Assembly: GCA_029265355.1 (NCBI GenBank)
Contig: JAJUJL010000002.1
Span: 62,001 to 126,000, forward strand
Length of the DNA: 64,000 nucleotides
Direction: 5' to 3'
Source: Chloroflexota bacterium
Lineage (GTDB): Bacteria; Chloroflexota; Anaerolineae; Anaerolineales; UBA4823
Below, one piece after another: positions 49,067 through 58,839 of the stretch. The translations under genes and the position numbers were made by a program. A model generated the notes under the pieces. The model saw only the letters and a program-made list of their open reading frames with translations. It ran no database searches and was not told where the DNA came from. Each line of letters begins with the position of its first letter. Position 1 is the stretch's first letter.

Positions 49067-50788
49067 TCAATGGTGATTATGCCACAATTTGAATTCCCGC
49101 AAGATGGAGCCGCCAATGAATTCGCGCAGGATTGAGTTGTCTGGGATCAGGTCGCTTTCGAGAGGTAAGAACCAATCCAGGAAAGCCAGCAGCCGCTTGG
49201 CTTCCACATACTCGGGCTGTCCAAACTGCACCTGGCGGAGCAGGGGTTCGGCAAGCGGTTTCAACGCCGAGAGCTCATACACCAGGGCAGAATTGAACAT
49301 CACATCAGAATTTTCCTGGTAGGGGAAGATATAACGCTTCTCGCCGCGGCGCACAGATTCCCAGCGTTGGATGGTGGCAGCGGCGGAGTAACCGCGCTCA
49401 CGCGCGTCGCGAACGATACGACGGATGAGGCGTGTGTCTGTGGTGGAGACGCGATTGTGATGATCGAGGTTCAATTGTGTCAGCGCCGAGGCAAAGATGC
49501 GAAAGGTCTGCTCAATGGGAAATCCAGGCAGCAGTTCAGGGTTTAAGCCATGAATGCCTTCCAGGATGATCATATCTTCCGGAGAGAGCTTGATGGTATC
49601 ACCGGTTGTGCTCTTTCCGGTCAGAAAGTCATAGTGGGGGAGCGTGACTTCCTCTCCAGCGATCAGACGGCTTAAATCTTCGCTGAGGCGTTGGCGGTTG
49701 AGAGCTCTGACGGATTCAAAGTCGTAATCGCCGTTCTCGTCGCGAGGCGTTTGTTCACGATCCACAAAGTAGCTATCCAGCTCCAATGGAAAAGGCGACA
49801 GGCCTCGCGCCAGGAGCTGTATTGATAAGCGTTTCGAGAATGTGGTTTTCCCGGAAGAAGAAGGACCGGCGATCATGATCACACGGATGTCTTTGCTGCG
49901 CGCGGCAATCAGGGCAGCAATTTCGTTGACACGCTGTTCGTGCAGGGCCTCGGTGACCAGGATCACTTCCCGAGAGCGATTGCTTTGAATGGCTTCATTC
50001 AGGGCGCCCACATTATCGATCCCCAGGCGATTTAACCACTCGCCGTACTGCAAGAAAGTGTTCAACAACTTAGGATACTCCGGAGGTGGGAGCAGGGTTG
50101 TGGGCGCATGCCGGCGTGGGAAGCGCAAGGTAAAACCGTTGCCGGTGACCATCAGACCGAACCAGCGCAGGTAGCCGGTGGAAGGCACCATATATCCATG
50201 ATGATAATCTCGATGCCCATCGAGCTGGTAGACGGTCAAATAATCCTTTTTGCGATACATCAATAATCGGACTTTGTCGAGCGCGCCTTCCTTGCGAAAG
50301 ATTTCGATGGCTTCTGCCAGGGGGATTTCCTTGCGCAAGAAAGGTTTATCGGCTCTCACCAGCGCGTGCATGTGGGCTTCCAGCTTTGCCAGGTCGTCCT
50401 CGTTGAGCGGATTTCTTCCGGTCACATGGCAGTAATATCCACCGGATGCGACGGAGTGGTCGACGATCAAACCAGCATCGGGAAACACCTGCTCGAAAGC
50501 CGTCTCCAATAAAAAGGTCAACGAACGACGATAGATACGCATGCCATCAGCCTCGCCCATAGTGACCGGCGTGACGCGCGAATCGATCTTGATGGGAAAA
50601 GTAAGCTCGCGCAGCTCGCCGTTGACGATCGCGCCAACGATGGGTGGCATGTCATCCGTCTGCACCAGCTTGAGGAAGTCGCCAACCGGCGCGCAGCGGG
50701 GGCCGCGGATGGTGCGTTTATCGGGAAGCTCAATCTCTACATTTGACCTGGGATGGACAAATTTAAATTCTTTGCCTTGTGCAACCAT
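49067..50788 (-). CDS. Uridine kinase-like nucleoside kinase with N-terminal ThrRS-like region
   Basis: 573 residues. The N-terminal half (about 1-250) resembles the TGS and second additional domain of threonyl-tRNA synthetases: IELPDKRTIRGPRCA, and the HVTGRNPLNEDDLAKLEAHM region. The C-terminal half is a phosphoribulokinase/uridine kinase domain: P-loop MIAGPSSSGKTTFSKRLSIQ, LELDSYFVDREQTPRDENG, LPHYDFLTGKS and the ILEGIHGLNPEL strand. Proteins with this fusion are known in Firmicutes and Thermotogae and are annotated as nucleoside kinases; the purpose of the tRNA-synthetase-like part is unclear. Its His pair HVTGR could suggest an editing-domain relic. Co-directional with the malic enzyme gene 15 bases downstream. 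Confidence 0.87.
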   Translation of the reverse strand: MVAQGKEFKFVHPRSNVEIELPDKRTIRGPRCAPVGDFLKLVQTDDMPPIVGAIVNGELRELTFPIKIDSRVTPVTMGEADGMRIYRRSLTFLLETAFEQVFPDAGLIVDHSVASGGYYCHVTGRNPLNEDDLAKLEAHMHALVRADKPFLRKEIPLAEAIEIFRKEGALDKVRLLMYRKKDYLTVYQLDGHRDYHHGYMVPSTGYLRWFGLMVTGNGFTLRFPRRHAPTTLLPPPEYPKLLNTFLQYGEWLNRLGIDNVGALNEAIQSNRSREVILVTEALHEQRVNEIAALIAARSKDIRVIMIAGPSSSGKTTFSKRLSIQLLARGLSPFPLELDSYFVDREQTPRDENGDYDFESVRALNRQRLSEDLSRLIAGEEVTLPHYDFLTGKSTTGDTIKLSPEDMIILEGIHGLNPELLPGFPIEQTFRIFASALTQLNLDHHNRVSTTDTRLIRRIVRDARERGYSAAATIQRWESVRRGEKRYIFPYQENSDVMFNSALVYELSALKPLAEPLLRQVQFGQPEYVEAKRLLAFLDWFLPLESDLIPDNSILREFIGGSILREFKLWHNHH

Positions 50789-50825
50789 AGTCTATCCAGA
50801 ACCGGGTAAATTTTAGCCCACTTGA

Positions 50826-51083
50826 TCAAAACGGCACTTTATTGGGGTGGGGGGAAACTGGTCTTGGAAAAGGTTTCGCGGATGTGGATGTATTCAAATC
50901 CTGCAACAGCGTCCGCGTGGCTGTGGCTACCGCCTCAACTGCTGTTTCGAATGCTGCCTGGTTTGCCCGAGATGGCTTTCGGTAACCGCTAATTTTGCGA
51001 ACATATTGCAAGGCCGCGGCGTGGATTTCTTCGTCGCTAACGGGATGATCAAGTTGTCGCAGTTGAATGATACTCCGGCACAT
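50826..51083 (-). CDS. DUF2277 family protein
   Basis: 85 residues; GAGGAGAT precedes ATG 51083. It starts MCRSIIQLRQLDHPVSDEEI and continues HAAALQYVRKISGYRKPS, the signature of DUF2277, a small helical family common in actinobacteria and Chloroflexota. The usual core then ends near TATRTLLQDL; the last 20 residues (Ser/Pro/Lys-rich) are not conserved as far as I can tell. Function unknown. The gene ends 38 bases before the start of the kinase gene on the same strand. Confidence 0.85.
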   Translation of the reverse strand: MCRSIIQLRQLDHPVSDEEIHAAALQYVRKISGYRKPSRANQAAFETAVEAVATATRTLLQDLNTSTSAKPFPRPVSPHPNKVPF

Positions 51084-51193
51084 ATCGGTATCTCCTCACG
51101 AACACAGAGTGAATGGCTGGCGCTGTCTGAGCATACACCCTGCGCCATATGATCAGAAGACCGATCTCTGACTATTGAGGCGTTACACACTTC

Positions 51194-51255
51194 AGGTGGG
51201 TGTGGGGGTATGGGTGGCGGGCATTGCCCGCCACCCATACCCCCACTTCCCACCT
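51194..51255. repeat. Long perfect hairpin upstream of the formate dehydrogenase operon
   Basis: Two 22-base arms, beginning GTGGGGGTATGGGTGGCGGG (51202-51223) and complementary at 51225-51246, meet with a single base between them. Outer arms AGGTGGG (51194-51200) and CCCACCT (51249-51255) extend the stem. It sits between the divergent DUF2277 and nuoEF genes. No T run follows. The core GGCGGGC.TTGCCCGCC resembles two other hairpins in the window. The rest of the 322-base gap (51084-51405) shows only the -10 element noted separately. Confidence 0.75.
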
Positions 51256-51323
51256 ACTGCCTAAGTTCTAATATTATCGGTCAGAATGGTAGAAATTGAA
51301 TGTACATGACAGACTGCCTATTA

Positions 51324-51329
51324 TATAAT
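51324..51329 (+). promoter_or_regulatory. Candidate -10 element for the formate dehydrogenase operon
   Basis: A perfect TATAAT inside CTATTATATAATGTCC, 77 bases before the nuoEF start. The hexamer 17 bases upstream, TGTACA, is a poor -35, and TTGAAT at 51296 is too far. An activator may be needed. Confidence 0.4.
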
Positions 51330-51405
51330 GTCCTTACCAATTTCGTAATGCCATTTACTGATGGGTGCACCAAAATATCGATCTACCCGCCTGGAGGTGA
51401 ACCTG

Positions 51406-53151
51406 ATGCCAGAAGAAGATCTGAAACCTTTGCTCTCTACGCTGGCGAGGCTGGCGCCCGAAGGACGTGCAGCGCTCTTGCCAGCGCTGCACGCTGCGCA
51501 AGCCATGTATGGCTATATCTCAGAGAGGGTTGCCCAGGCGGTGGCTCAAGCACTGGGTGTGCCGCTGGCGGACGTGTATGGCGTGATTGAGTTTTATTCC
51601 ATGTTCTATGATCGGCCGGTTGGTCGCAGCATTTTGCGCATCTGCACAGATGCGGCGTGCCAGTTACGCGGCTCCGAAAAAGCCCTGGATGAGGCTTGCC
51701 AGCGTTATGGCGTGGTCGAGGGCCAGATGAGCGCAGACGGTGAGTGGACGGTCGAACGCGCGCCTTGTTTGGGTTTGTGCAACCGCGCTCCAGCCGTGAA
51801 CCTGGGCTTGCCACCGCAGTATATAGGCGAGCCTGAGCAGCACGTTTTTGCGCCGCGCAGCTACGCCTATGGCTTACGCGATCCTGAAGGTGGGGCGGCC
51901 GCAGATCATATTGCCGGCAATCCTCGCCTGATTACGGTCTTATGCAATGGTGTGAAAGCAGCCTCGCTGGAAACCTATATCTCTGCGGGTGGTATGCGGG
52001 CGGTGCACAAGTGGATCGGTGAGAGAAGAAGCCCTGCAGAGCTGATTTCGGAGATCAAAGCCTCGGGATTGGTGGGAATGGGCGGGGCGGCGTTCCCAAC
52101 TGGAATTAAGTGGGAGGGAGCTGCGAATGCCGTCGGAGAAACCAAATTCCTGGTCATCAATGCGGATGAGTCAGAGCCAGGAACTTTCAAAGATCGTGTC
52201 TTATTAGAGGGCGACCCTTGCCGTGTGCTGGAAGGCGCCATGTTGGGAGCCTACGCCATTGGGGCGCACAAGATTTACTGTTATATGCGCGGCGAATACT
52301 CACTGGCTATCGGGCGAGTGAACGATGCGATAGGGCAACTACGGGAGGCAGGTTACCTGGGGAAAAACATCGTCGGCTCGGATTATTCGCTGGATGTGGA
52401 AATCCGCGCTGGAGCAGGGGCTTATATCTGCGGCGAGGAGACGGCTCTGTTCGAATCGATCGAGGGTAAACGCGGATTTCCTCGCATCAAACCGCCTTTT
52501 CCAACCACCCACGGTCTATTTGGTCAGCCAACGGTGATCAATAATGTGGAGACGCTGGCTAAGGTACCTCTCATACTGTCAGATGGTGTTGCCGCCTTCA
52601 GAAGCCTGGGCACGGAGAAATCACCGGGGACGAAATTGTTCTGTCTTTCAGGGGATGTGATCCAGCCCGGGCTGTACGAAGTGCCCTTCGGTGTGACCTT
52701 GCGCCATTTGCTATTCGACCTGGCTGGCGGCGTCGAGGGGGGCGAGTTGCAGGCGGTGCTGCTGGGTGGGGCGGCGGGGGCGTTTGCGACAGCCCAGCAC
52801 CTGGATGTGCGCCTGAGCTTCGAAGACCTGCGCGCAGCGGGTTTACCATTGGGCTCTGGTGTGGTGATGGTCTTCAACCAGCAGCGCAGCATGGGGAGCG
52901 TCATGGCGAGCCTGGCGCGCTTTTTTGCACACGAATCGTGTGGCAAGTGCTATCCCTGTCAGATGGGTACCCAGCGCCAGTACGAGATCCTGCAGCGTGT
53001 GGCTGCGGGTCGGAGCCAACCCGGGGATGCCGAACGGTTGCAGGATGTCGGCTGGACGATGACCGACTCATCGCTGTGCGGTTTGGGGCAAACTGCGGCT
53101 AGCGCCGTGCTGAGTGCGCTGCGCCTGTGGCCCGAACTCGTCGCCCAATAG
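51406..53151 (+). CDS. NADH dehydrogenase/diaphorase fusion NuoE-NuoF, formate dehydrogenase NAD-reducing subunit
   Basis: 581 residues from ATG 51406, with GGAGGTGAA upstream; the start at 51361 lacks a site. Residues 1-155 are NuoE-like: a thioredoxin-fold [2Fe-2S] domain with C80, C85, C121 and C125. Residues about 165-581 are NuoF-like: FMN site [17 protein letters not shown] site [20 protein letters not shown], and [4Fe-4S] cysteines C512, C515, C518 and C558 (ESCGKCYPC and SSLCGLG). Such fusions carry electrons between NAD and a hydrogenase or formate dehydrogenase. The downstream genes, a HoxU-like ferredoxin subunit and FdhA, point to a soluble NAD-dependent formate dehydrogenase. Complex I itself is excluded because no other nuo genes are present. 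Confidence 0.92.
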   Translation: MPEEDLKPLLSTLARLAPEGRAALLPALHAAQAMYGYISERVAQAVAQALGVPLADVYGVIEFYSMFYDRPVGRSILRICTDAACQLRGSEKALDEACQRYGVVEGQMSADGEWTVERAPCLGLCNRAPAVNLGLPPQYIGEPEQHVFAPRSYAYGLRDPEGGAAADHIAGNPRLITVLCNGVKAASLETYISAGGMRAVHKWIGERRSPAELISEIKASGLVGMGGAAFPTGIKWEGAANAVGETKFLVINADESEPGTFKDRVLLEGDPCRVLEGAMLGAYAIGAHKIYCYMRGEYSLAIGRVNDAIGQLREAGYLGKNIVGSDYSLDVEIRAGAGAYICGEETALFESIEGKRGFPRIKPPFPTTHGLFGQPTVINNVETLAKVPLILSDGVAAFRSLGTEKSPGTKLFCLSGDVIQPGLYEVPFGVTLRHLLFDLAGGVEGGELQAVLLGGAAGAFATAQHLDVRLSFEDLRAAGLPLGSGVVMVFNQQRSMGSVMASLARFFAHESCGKCYPCQMGTQRQYEILQRVAAGRSQPGDAERLQDVGWTMTDSSLCGLGQTAASAVLSALRLWPELVAQ

Positions 53152-53187
53152 CCAACTGATGAGAAAATTGGAAGAGGACATGATGCC

Positions 53188-53922
53188 ATGGAAGACTCGC
53201 AACCACGAATGATTCACCTGGTCATCGATGGACAGCCAGTCGATGTTAACGAAGGCGCAACACTCCTCGACGCCGCTCGCCAGGCGGGCAAAGAGGTACC
53301 CACGATTTGCTATCACGACCATTGCACTGCCAATGGATTATGCCGCATGTGCGTGGTGGAAGTGGAAGGGGCGCGCCTGCTTTCACCTGCCTGTGTGGCG
53401 CAGGCTGCGGAAGGTATGACGGTGCACACTCGCACAGCGCGAGTTGAGCGCAGCCGGCGCACCATCCTGGAGATGCTGGCGTCGTCTGTCGACCTTTCGG
53501 ATGCGCCTGAGATCCAGGGATTGATGGCGCTGTACTCGGCCGATGCGCAGCGTTTTCCGGATGCGTCTCGGCGCAGCCACCCGGTCATCGATGATAACCC
53601 GATGTATATACGCGACTATAGCAAGTGCGTGCTGTGCTGGCGGTGCGTGCAGGTGTGCGCCGAGGATGCGCAATACACCTTTGCCCTCAATTTCTCGAAG
53701 CGAGGCTATGAAACCAGTATCGCAACTTTTTATGACAAAGGCATGATGGAAACGAGCTGTGTTTTTTGCGGGCAGTGTGTTGGTGTGTGCCCCACTGGGG
53801 CATTGAAGCCGAAGCGGCAATGGCTCTTGGAGACTGGAATGGGCGCTGAGGATGTCTTGAGCCAGACCCGTTCAAAGGCGAGGCGCAAGCGGCGCTCTGA
53901 GCATACCCCAGGGAATGACTAG
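53188..53922 (+). CDS. HoxU/NuoG-N-like iron-sulfur subunit of formate dehydrogenase
   Basis: 244 residues from ATG 53188. The N-terminus is a plant-type [2Fe-2S] domain with C41, C52, C55 and C69 ([20 protein letters not shown]). The His-Cys3 [4Fe-4S] loop seen in NuoG and HoxU is not recognisable. The C-terminal half has two ferredoxin-like [4Fe-4S] motifs, [11 protein letters not shown] and [16 protein letters not shown]. The end is Arg/Lys-rich. It should relay electrons between the FMN-containing NuoEF subunit and the molybdopterin subunit. Genes lie 36 bases after nuoEF and 9 bases before fdhA, so all three form one operon. Confidence 0.9.
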   Translation: MEDSQPRMIHLVIDGQPVDVNEGATLLDAARQAGKEVPTICYHDHCTANGLCRMCVVEVEGARLLSPACVAQAAEGMTVHTRTARVERSRRTILEMLASSVDLSDAPEIQGLMALYSADAQRFPDASRRSHPVIDDNPMYIRDYSKCVLCWRCVQVCAEDAQYTFALNFSKRGYETSIATFYDKGMMETSCVFCGQCVGVCPTGALKPKRQWLLETGMGAEDVLSQTRSKARRKRRSEHTPGND

Positions 53923-53931
53923 GAGGCAGGC

Positions 53932-56094
53932 ATGATCCACCCAGATCGCATCACCTCAACCACCTGCCCATACTGCGGTGTGGGTTGCAACCTGGAACTG
54001 CATGTCAAGGACGATTTCATCTATTCGGTGACCTCACCGTTCGATGCGGTTGTCAACCAGGGGAATTTATGCGTCAAAGGGCGCTTTGGCTACGATTTTA
54101 TCTATAGTCCGCAGCGTGTAACCACCCCGATGCTGCGCAAGTCGCTGCAAAAGCCAGGCATGCGCACGGCAGCGTTCGACCTGAACGAATGGCGGCAAGT
54201 GTCTTGGGATGTGGCGTTAGATTACACAGCCGATCGGCTGGTAGAAATCTACCAGCGCGATGGCTCAGACGCCCTGGCCGTTTATTGCTGCGCTAAAGCG
54301 ACGAACGAGGACAACTACCTGCTGCAGAAAATGTTCCGGGCGTTGTTCCGCAGCAACAACGTCGATCATTGCACCCGCCTGTGCCATGCTGGCTCTGTCG
54401 TGGCTTTGCTCAAATCGCTGGGCTCCTCGGCGATGAGCAATACCGCTTCTGAAGTGATCCATAGCGATTGCTTCATCGTCACCGGTTCGAACACCACCGA
54501 GAATCACCCGATCATCGCCCTGCAGATGAAAGCGGCAGTCCGCAAGCATGGCGCCAGGTTGATCGTGATCGACCCCCGGCGCATCGAGCTGTGCGATTAT
54601 GCCACGCTGTGGTTGCCGCTCAAGCCAGGCACCAATGTGGCGGTATTTGCTGCGATGGCGCACGTTATCATTAAGGAAGGACTGGTCAACCGAGACTTTG
54701 TAGCTGCCAGGACATTCGGATATGAAGAATTCGCGCGCTCTATCGAGAAATTTACTCCAGAATATGCAGAGATGGTATCGGGAGTAGATAGAAACCTGAT
54801 CGTGGAGGCTGCCCGGATGTATGCCCGTGCGGAACGAGGCGCTATTTACTGGGGCATGGGCATCTCTCAACTTTCGCAGGGAACCGCCAGTGCGCTGGGG
54901 CTGATCCACCTGGCGTTGCTCACCGGCCACATCGGCCGTAAAGGCACCGGGTTGAACCCGCTGCGCGGACAAAACAATGTTCAGGGAGCTTCGGATGCCG
55001 GAGCGATGCCATTCCACTACCCCGGGTACATGGAGGTGGACAACGAAGCCAACGCCCGAGCCTGGGAAGCAGCCTGGAATGTGGAGCCGGGTGGGCTGAG
55101 CCGTAAGCGAGGATTGACGACCACCGAGATACTCTCCCACGCTCACCCGGGCGGCGTTCGCGCCCTGTATATCATGGGCGAAAACCCGATGATGACCGAA
55201 CCCAATCTGAACCTGACCCGCCAGCACATGCAAGAGCTCGAATTTTTAGTTGCGCAGGATATTTTTATCAACGAATCTGGCGCATTTGCCGACGTTTTCT
55301 TACCGGCAACCTCTTGGGCTGAGAAGGAGGGCACTTTTACCAACACCGACCGGCGGGTGCAGCGCGTGCGCCCTGCAATAGCGCCGCGCGGCGAGTCGCG
55401 CCCGGACTGGCAGATCATTTGCGACCTGGCGCGGCGCATCGAGCGCCGCCTGGGACGCCCAAATTCGGCTGGGTGGGATTACACCTCGCCTGAACAAGTC
55501 TTTCGCGAGATGGCTAACACAGCCACAATGCTCAAGGGGGTGACCTATGCGCGGATCGAGAAGGTTGGATTGCAGTACCCGGTGCCAGATGAAAACCACC
55601 CAGGAACACCTTTCCTGTTTTCGGAGAATTTTCCTTCCGGGCGCGGGCGTTTCTTTACCGTAGAATATATTCCAGTGGCTGAACCACCCGATGATGAGTA
55701 TCCGTTGATCCTGACGACGGGCAGATTGCTGGAGCATTGGCATGGCGGTTCGATGACGCGCAACTCCCTCCTGGATGAACTGTATCCTGAGGCGCAATTA
55801 GAACTGCACGAAGTCGATGCCGCCCATTTCGGTATCCAGGATGGTAGCCCGGTCAGGGTTTACTCGCGGCGCGGCAGCGTGGTGGTGCGGGCGCGCATCT
55901 CGCCAAAGGCAAACCCTGGGGTTGTTTTCTTGCCGATGCATTTTGCTGAAGCGGCAGCCAACCTGCTGACCATTGATGTATTGGATAAAGAGGCCAAGAT
56001 ACCCGAGTTCAAGGCTTGCGCGGTAGGTGTGCAGATTGCCCAGGAAGAGGAATTGCACAACCCGGCTGTTCGTACAGAGCGGGGCCGCTACTGA
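53932..56094 (+). CDS. fdhA: Formate dehydrogenase catalytic (molybdopterin) subunit, Cys type
   Basis: 720 residues; AGGAGGCAGG precedes ATG 53932. The N-terminal [4Fe-4S] cluster is formed by C12, C15, C19 and C47 (TTCPYCGVGCNLEL, NLCVKGRFG). The metal ligand that is selenocysteine in E. coli FdhF is here cysteine, C151 in VDHCTRLCHAGSVVALL, next to the catalytic histidine H152. The bis-MGD-binding domains follow (ITGS-like VTGSNTTENHPI, IGRKGTGLNPLRGQNNVQGA, and the C-terminal YPLILTTGRLLEHWHGGSMT). It oxidises formate to CO2, or reduces CO2, with electrons passed through the HoxU-like and NuoEF subunits to NAD. No membrane anchor or Tat signal is present, so it acts in the cytosol. Confidence 0.93.
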   Translation: MIHPDRITSTTCPYCGVGCNLELHVKDDFIYSVTSPFDAVVNQGNLCVKGRFGYDFIYSPQRVTTPMLRKSLQKPGMRTAAFDLNEWRQVSWDVALDYTADRLVEIYQRDGSDALAVYCCAKATNEDNYLLQKMFRALFRSNNVDHCTRLCHAGSVVALLKSLGSSAMSNTASEVIHSDCFIVTGSNTTENHPIIALQMKAAVRKHGARLIVIDPRRIELCDYATLWLPLKPGTNVAVFAAMAHVIIKEGLVNRDFVAARTFGYEEFARSIEKFTPEYAEMVSGVDRNLIVEAARMYARAERGAIYWGMGISQLSQGTASALGLIHLALLTGHIGRKGTGLNPLRGQNNVQGASDAGAMPFHYPGYMEVDNEANARAWEAAWNVEPGGLSRKRGLTTTEILSHAHPGGVRALYIMGENPMMTEPNLNLTRQHMQELEFLVAQDIFINESGAFADVFLPATSWAEKEGTFTNTDRRVQRVRPAIAPRGESRPDWQIICDLARRIERRLGRPNSAGWDYTSPEQVFREMANTATMLKGVTYARIEKVGLQYPVPDENHPGTPFLFSENFPSGRGRFFTVEYIPVAEPPDDEYPLILTTGRLLEHWHGGSMTRNSLLDELYPEAQLELHEVDAAHFGIQDGSPVRVYSRRGSVVVRARISPKANPGVVFLPMHFAEAAANLLTIDVLDKEAKIPEFKACAVGVQIAQEEELHNPAVRTERGRY

Positions 56095-56118
56095 TCATCA
56101 CTCCAGTGCATCTCATCT

Positions 56119-58824
56119 ATGGATTTATCTGACACCATCCATGCCCTGGGTGGGCTACTTGGCGAGGTGCTCACCGAGCAAGAATCGGCAGAGATCTTCG
56201 AGCTCGAGGAGCGCATCCGCCAGGCTGCAAAAGCCAGGCGTACCGGCGAACCAGGCGCAGAGCAATTTCTCCTACGGGAGGTTGCGAACCTGGATTACAA
56301 TGCTGCGCGAGCAGTGGCGGCCGCCTTCACCATTTACTTTGACCTGGTGAACCTGGCAGAAGAAGCTTATCGAGCTGCATCGCTGCGCCAGCGGGAGGCG
56401 GAACGCTTTCCGGAGCCGGTGGGCGAATCGATCGCAGATGCTGTGCAACAGCTCAAGCAGCGCGGCGTTTCCCCGGATCAATTGCAAACTGTGCTGAAAG
56501 ATTTTTGCATCGAGCTGGTGCTGACCGCGCATCCCACAGAAGCCCGGCGACGCACGATACTGTCGAAACTGCAACGCATCGCAAGACTGATTAACAGCTT
56601 GCAATCCCTGGATCTGCTGCCCCGCGAGCGCCTCGAGCACCAGTTTTCTCTAAAGGCTGAGATAACCAGTTTATGGTTGACCGAGCGGGCGCGCACCACG
56701 CGTCCCAGCGTGACCGATGAGGTGCGAATCGGCTTATATTTTGTGGATGAAGTGTTCTGGTCATTGTTCACGCGCATGTACACTGAATTGGATGCGGCTT
56801 TGAAGCAGTATTATCCAGGCGTAAAGTGCACCTCGACCTGGCTGCGCCTGGCTTCCTGGATCGGTGGAGATCGAGATGGAAATCCAAATGTGACAGCTGC
56901 CGTGACGGCCGAGACACTGCGATTGCATCGCGGCCTGGCAGTTGAACATTACCGCAGCGAGATGCAAACCCTGGCGCGGCGTTACAGCATCAGTTCGCGG
57001 CGCATTCCAGCGCCGCCTGAGCTGCAAGCCTGGTTGAGCACCCGCTACCCCCTCCCGCCGCACGCTGCTTACCTTGAGCGACGGTACACGAATGAGCCAT
57101 TTCGCCTGGCGCTCTCCCTGCTGAGTGCAGACCTGGAGATGGCTTCCAGGGATGATATGACCGGGCGTTTGATGGATCACCGCGCTCAGTCCCCAATGGC
57201 GCGCGCCGAAGATTTTGCCATCCCGCTGGAGATCATCAGCCAGGCTTTGCCCCCCATACTGGCGCAGGAAAAGCTGCGAGAAACGCGCTGGCAGTTAGCC
57301 AGCTTCGGACTGCACACAGCTCGCCTGGATCTGCGCGAGGATTCAGGCCAGATCATGAGCACACTGTTGGAAACGCTGCGCGGCTTGGGCTTAGAGGTGG
57401 GCAACATCGATGAGCGACAGGGTATCCCATCCCACGTGCTGGTCGAGCTGTTGTCACAGCCCACCCCTCAAATGGCGGCTAACCCCGGAATTACGAGAGA
57501 AACTGCTGAAACCTGGGCTTTATTTCACTTGATAGGGCGGGTGAAATCTATCTATGGTCCAGATTTGTTGGGACCCTTCATTGTGTCGATGACGCGCAGC
57601 CCAGCAGACATTCTGGGAGTGCTTTTGATGGCGCGGTGGAGCGGGTGTGCTGAGGGCATGGGGATTGTTCCCCTGTTCGAGACATTGGATGACCTGGCGG
57701 CTGCACCGCACATATTAGAAGAGCTTTTCTCCCTACCCGTTTACCAGAAACACCTGGTGAGCTGCGGTAACGAACAGATGGTCATGATTGGCTACTCAGA
57801 CAGCAACAAGGACGGCGGCTACCTGGCGGCCAACTGGTCCCTGTACCAGGCGCAAGAGAACATCGCCAGGGTTTGCCGGCAGGCGGGTGTGCGCTTAACC
57901 CTGTTCCATGGGCGAGGGGGCACGGTGGCGCGCGGCGGCGGGCCAGCCAATCGGGCTATCCTGGCGCAGCCGCCGGGCACCATCGGTGGGCGCTTTCGGG
58001 TCACCGAGCAGGGAGAAACGATCGCTGGGCGCTATTCGAATCCGATCCTGGCGCGCCGCCACCTGGAGCAGATCATCAGCGCTACATTGTTGGCATCCTT
58101 TCCAAAGGAAATCCATGTGCCGGAAACCTGGCGTCAGTTGATGAACCAGATGTCTCAGGTGGCTTGCCAAGCCTACCGTGGATTGGTTTATGAGACGCCG
58201 GGTTTTATGGATTTTTGGTACGCTGCCACGCCGATCGAAGAGATCAGCCGCCTGTACATTGGTTCCAGACCGCCGGCGCGCGGCGGCGGCAGCGGCAGCG
58301 GAATCAGGAAGATACGCGCAATACCATGGGTATTTTCATGGATGCAAAGCCGTTTTAATTTACCAGGCTGGTATGGGTTGGGATCCGCGCTGACCGAAAA
58401 CGGCAGTTTTGGCGAATTGAGAGAAATGTACCAGCGCTGGCCCTTCTTTCGCACTCTGCTGGATAACGCCGAGATGTCGCTGCTCAAGGCAGACTTGGGG
58501 ATTGCTGAGATCTATGCCGAGTTGGTGCCGGATGAAACCTTGCGGGCGACAATTTTCGAGCGCATCCGTGAGGAATATCGCTTGAGCTTGGAAGCCATCT
58601 TGAAGATCAGCGGGCATCGTGAGTTGATGGACTCCGACCCGGTGATCCAGCGCTCAGTCAGGCTGCGCAACCCATACGTGGACCCGCTGAACTTCATTCA
58701 GGTTGAAATGCTGCGCCGTTTGCGTCAGCTCGAGGATGCTGAAGGGGCAGAAGCGCAAGCCTACCGAGATGTGATCGTGTTGACGATCAATGGGATTGCA
58801 GCCGGCTTAAGGAATACAGGTTAG
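56119..58824 (+). CDS. ppc: Phosphoenolpyruvate carboxylase
   Basis: 901 residues, the usual bacterial length. Catalytic signatures are complete: H138 in VLTAHPTEARRR, GGDRDGNPNVTA, the second-lysine region GYSDSNKDGGYLAANW, FHGRGGTVARGGGPANRAIL and the allosteric/catalytic loop RFRVTEQGETIAGRYSNP. The protein ends LRNTG, the conserved C-terminal carboxylate motif. It carboxylates PEP to oxaloacetate to refill the TCA cycle. The gene starts 24 bases after fdhA and may belong to that transcript, which would couple bicarbonate from formate oxidation to carboxylation, though this link is only inferred from position. Confidence 0.96.
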   Translation: MDLSDTIHALGGLLGEVLTEQESAEIFELEERIRQAAKARRTGEPGAEQFLLREVANLDYNAARAVAAAFTIYFDLVNLAEEAYRAASLRQREAERFPEPVGESIADAVQQLKQRGVSPDQLQTVLKDFCIELVLTAHPTEARRRTILSKLQRIARLINSLQSLDLLPRERLEHQFSLKAEITSLWLTERARTTRPSVTDEVRIGLYFVDEVFWSLFTRMYTELDAALKQYYPGVKCTSTWLRLASWIGGDRDGNPNVTAAVTAETLRLHRGLAVEHYRSEMQTLARRYSISSRRIPAPPELQAWLSTRYPLPPHAAYLERRYTNEPFRLALSLLSADLEMASRDDMTGRLMDHRAQSPMARAEDFAIPLEIISQALPPILAQEKLRETRWQLASFGLHTARLDLREDSGQIMSTLLETLRGLGLEVGNIDERQGIPSHVLVELLSQPTPQMAANPGITRETAETWALFHLIGRVKSIYGPDLLGPFIVSMTRSPADILGVLLMARWSGCAEGMGIVPLFETLDDLAAAPHILEELFSLPVYQKHLVSCGNEQMVMIGYSDSNKDGGYLAANWSLYQAQENIARVCRQAGVRLTLFHGRGGTVARGGGPANRAILAQPPGTIGGRFRVTEQGETIAGRYSNPILARRHLEQIISATLLASFPKEIHVPETWRQLMNQMSQVACQAYRGLVYETPGFMDFWYAATPIEEISRLYIGSRPPARGGGSGSGIRKIRAIPWVFSWMQSRFNLPGWYGLGSALTENGSFGELREMYQRWPFFRTLLDNAEMSLLKADLGIAEIYAELVPDETLRATIFERIREEYRLSLEAILKISGHRELMDSDPVIQRSVRLRNPYVDPLNFIQVEMLRRLRQLEDAEGAEAQAYRDVIVLTINGIAAGLRNTG

Positions 58825-58839
58825 CCAGGCGAGCTTTGA

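Noticed and set aside
51406-53151. Part of respiratory complex I
   Set aside because: NuoE and NuoF are fused and followed by a HoxU-like subunit and formate dehydrogenase; no nuoB-D or membrane nuo genes are present.
54382-54384. Selenocysteine at the formate dehydrogenase active site
   Set aside because: The codon at residue 151 is a cysteine codon, not TGA, so this enzyme is of the Cys type and gives no evidence for selenoprotein synthesis.
54265-55233. Minus-strand open frame of 322 codons inside fdhA
   Set aside because: Antisense to a well-supported formate dehydrogenase; no family resemblance.
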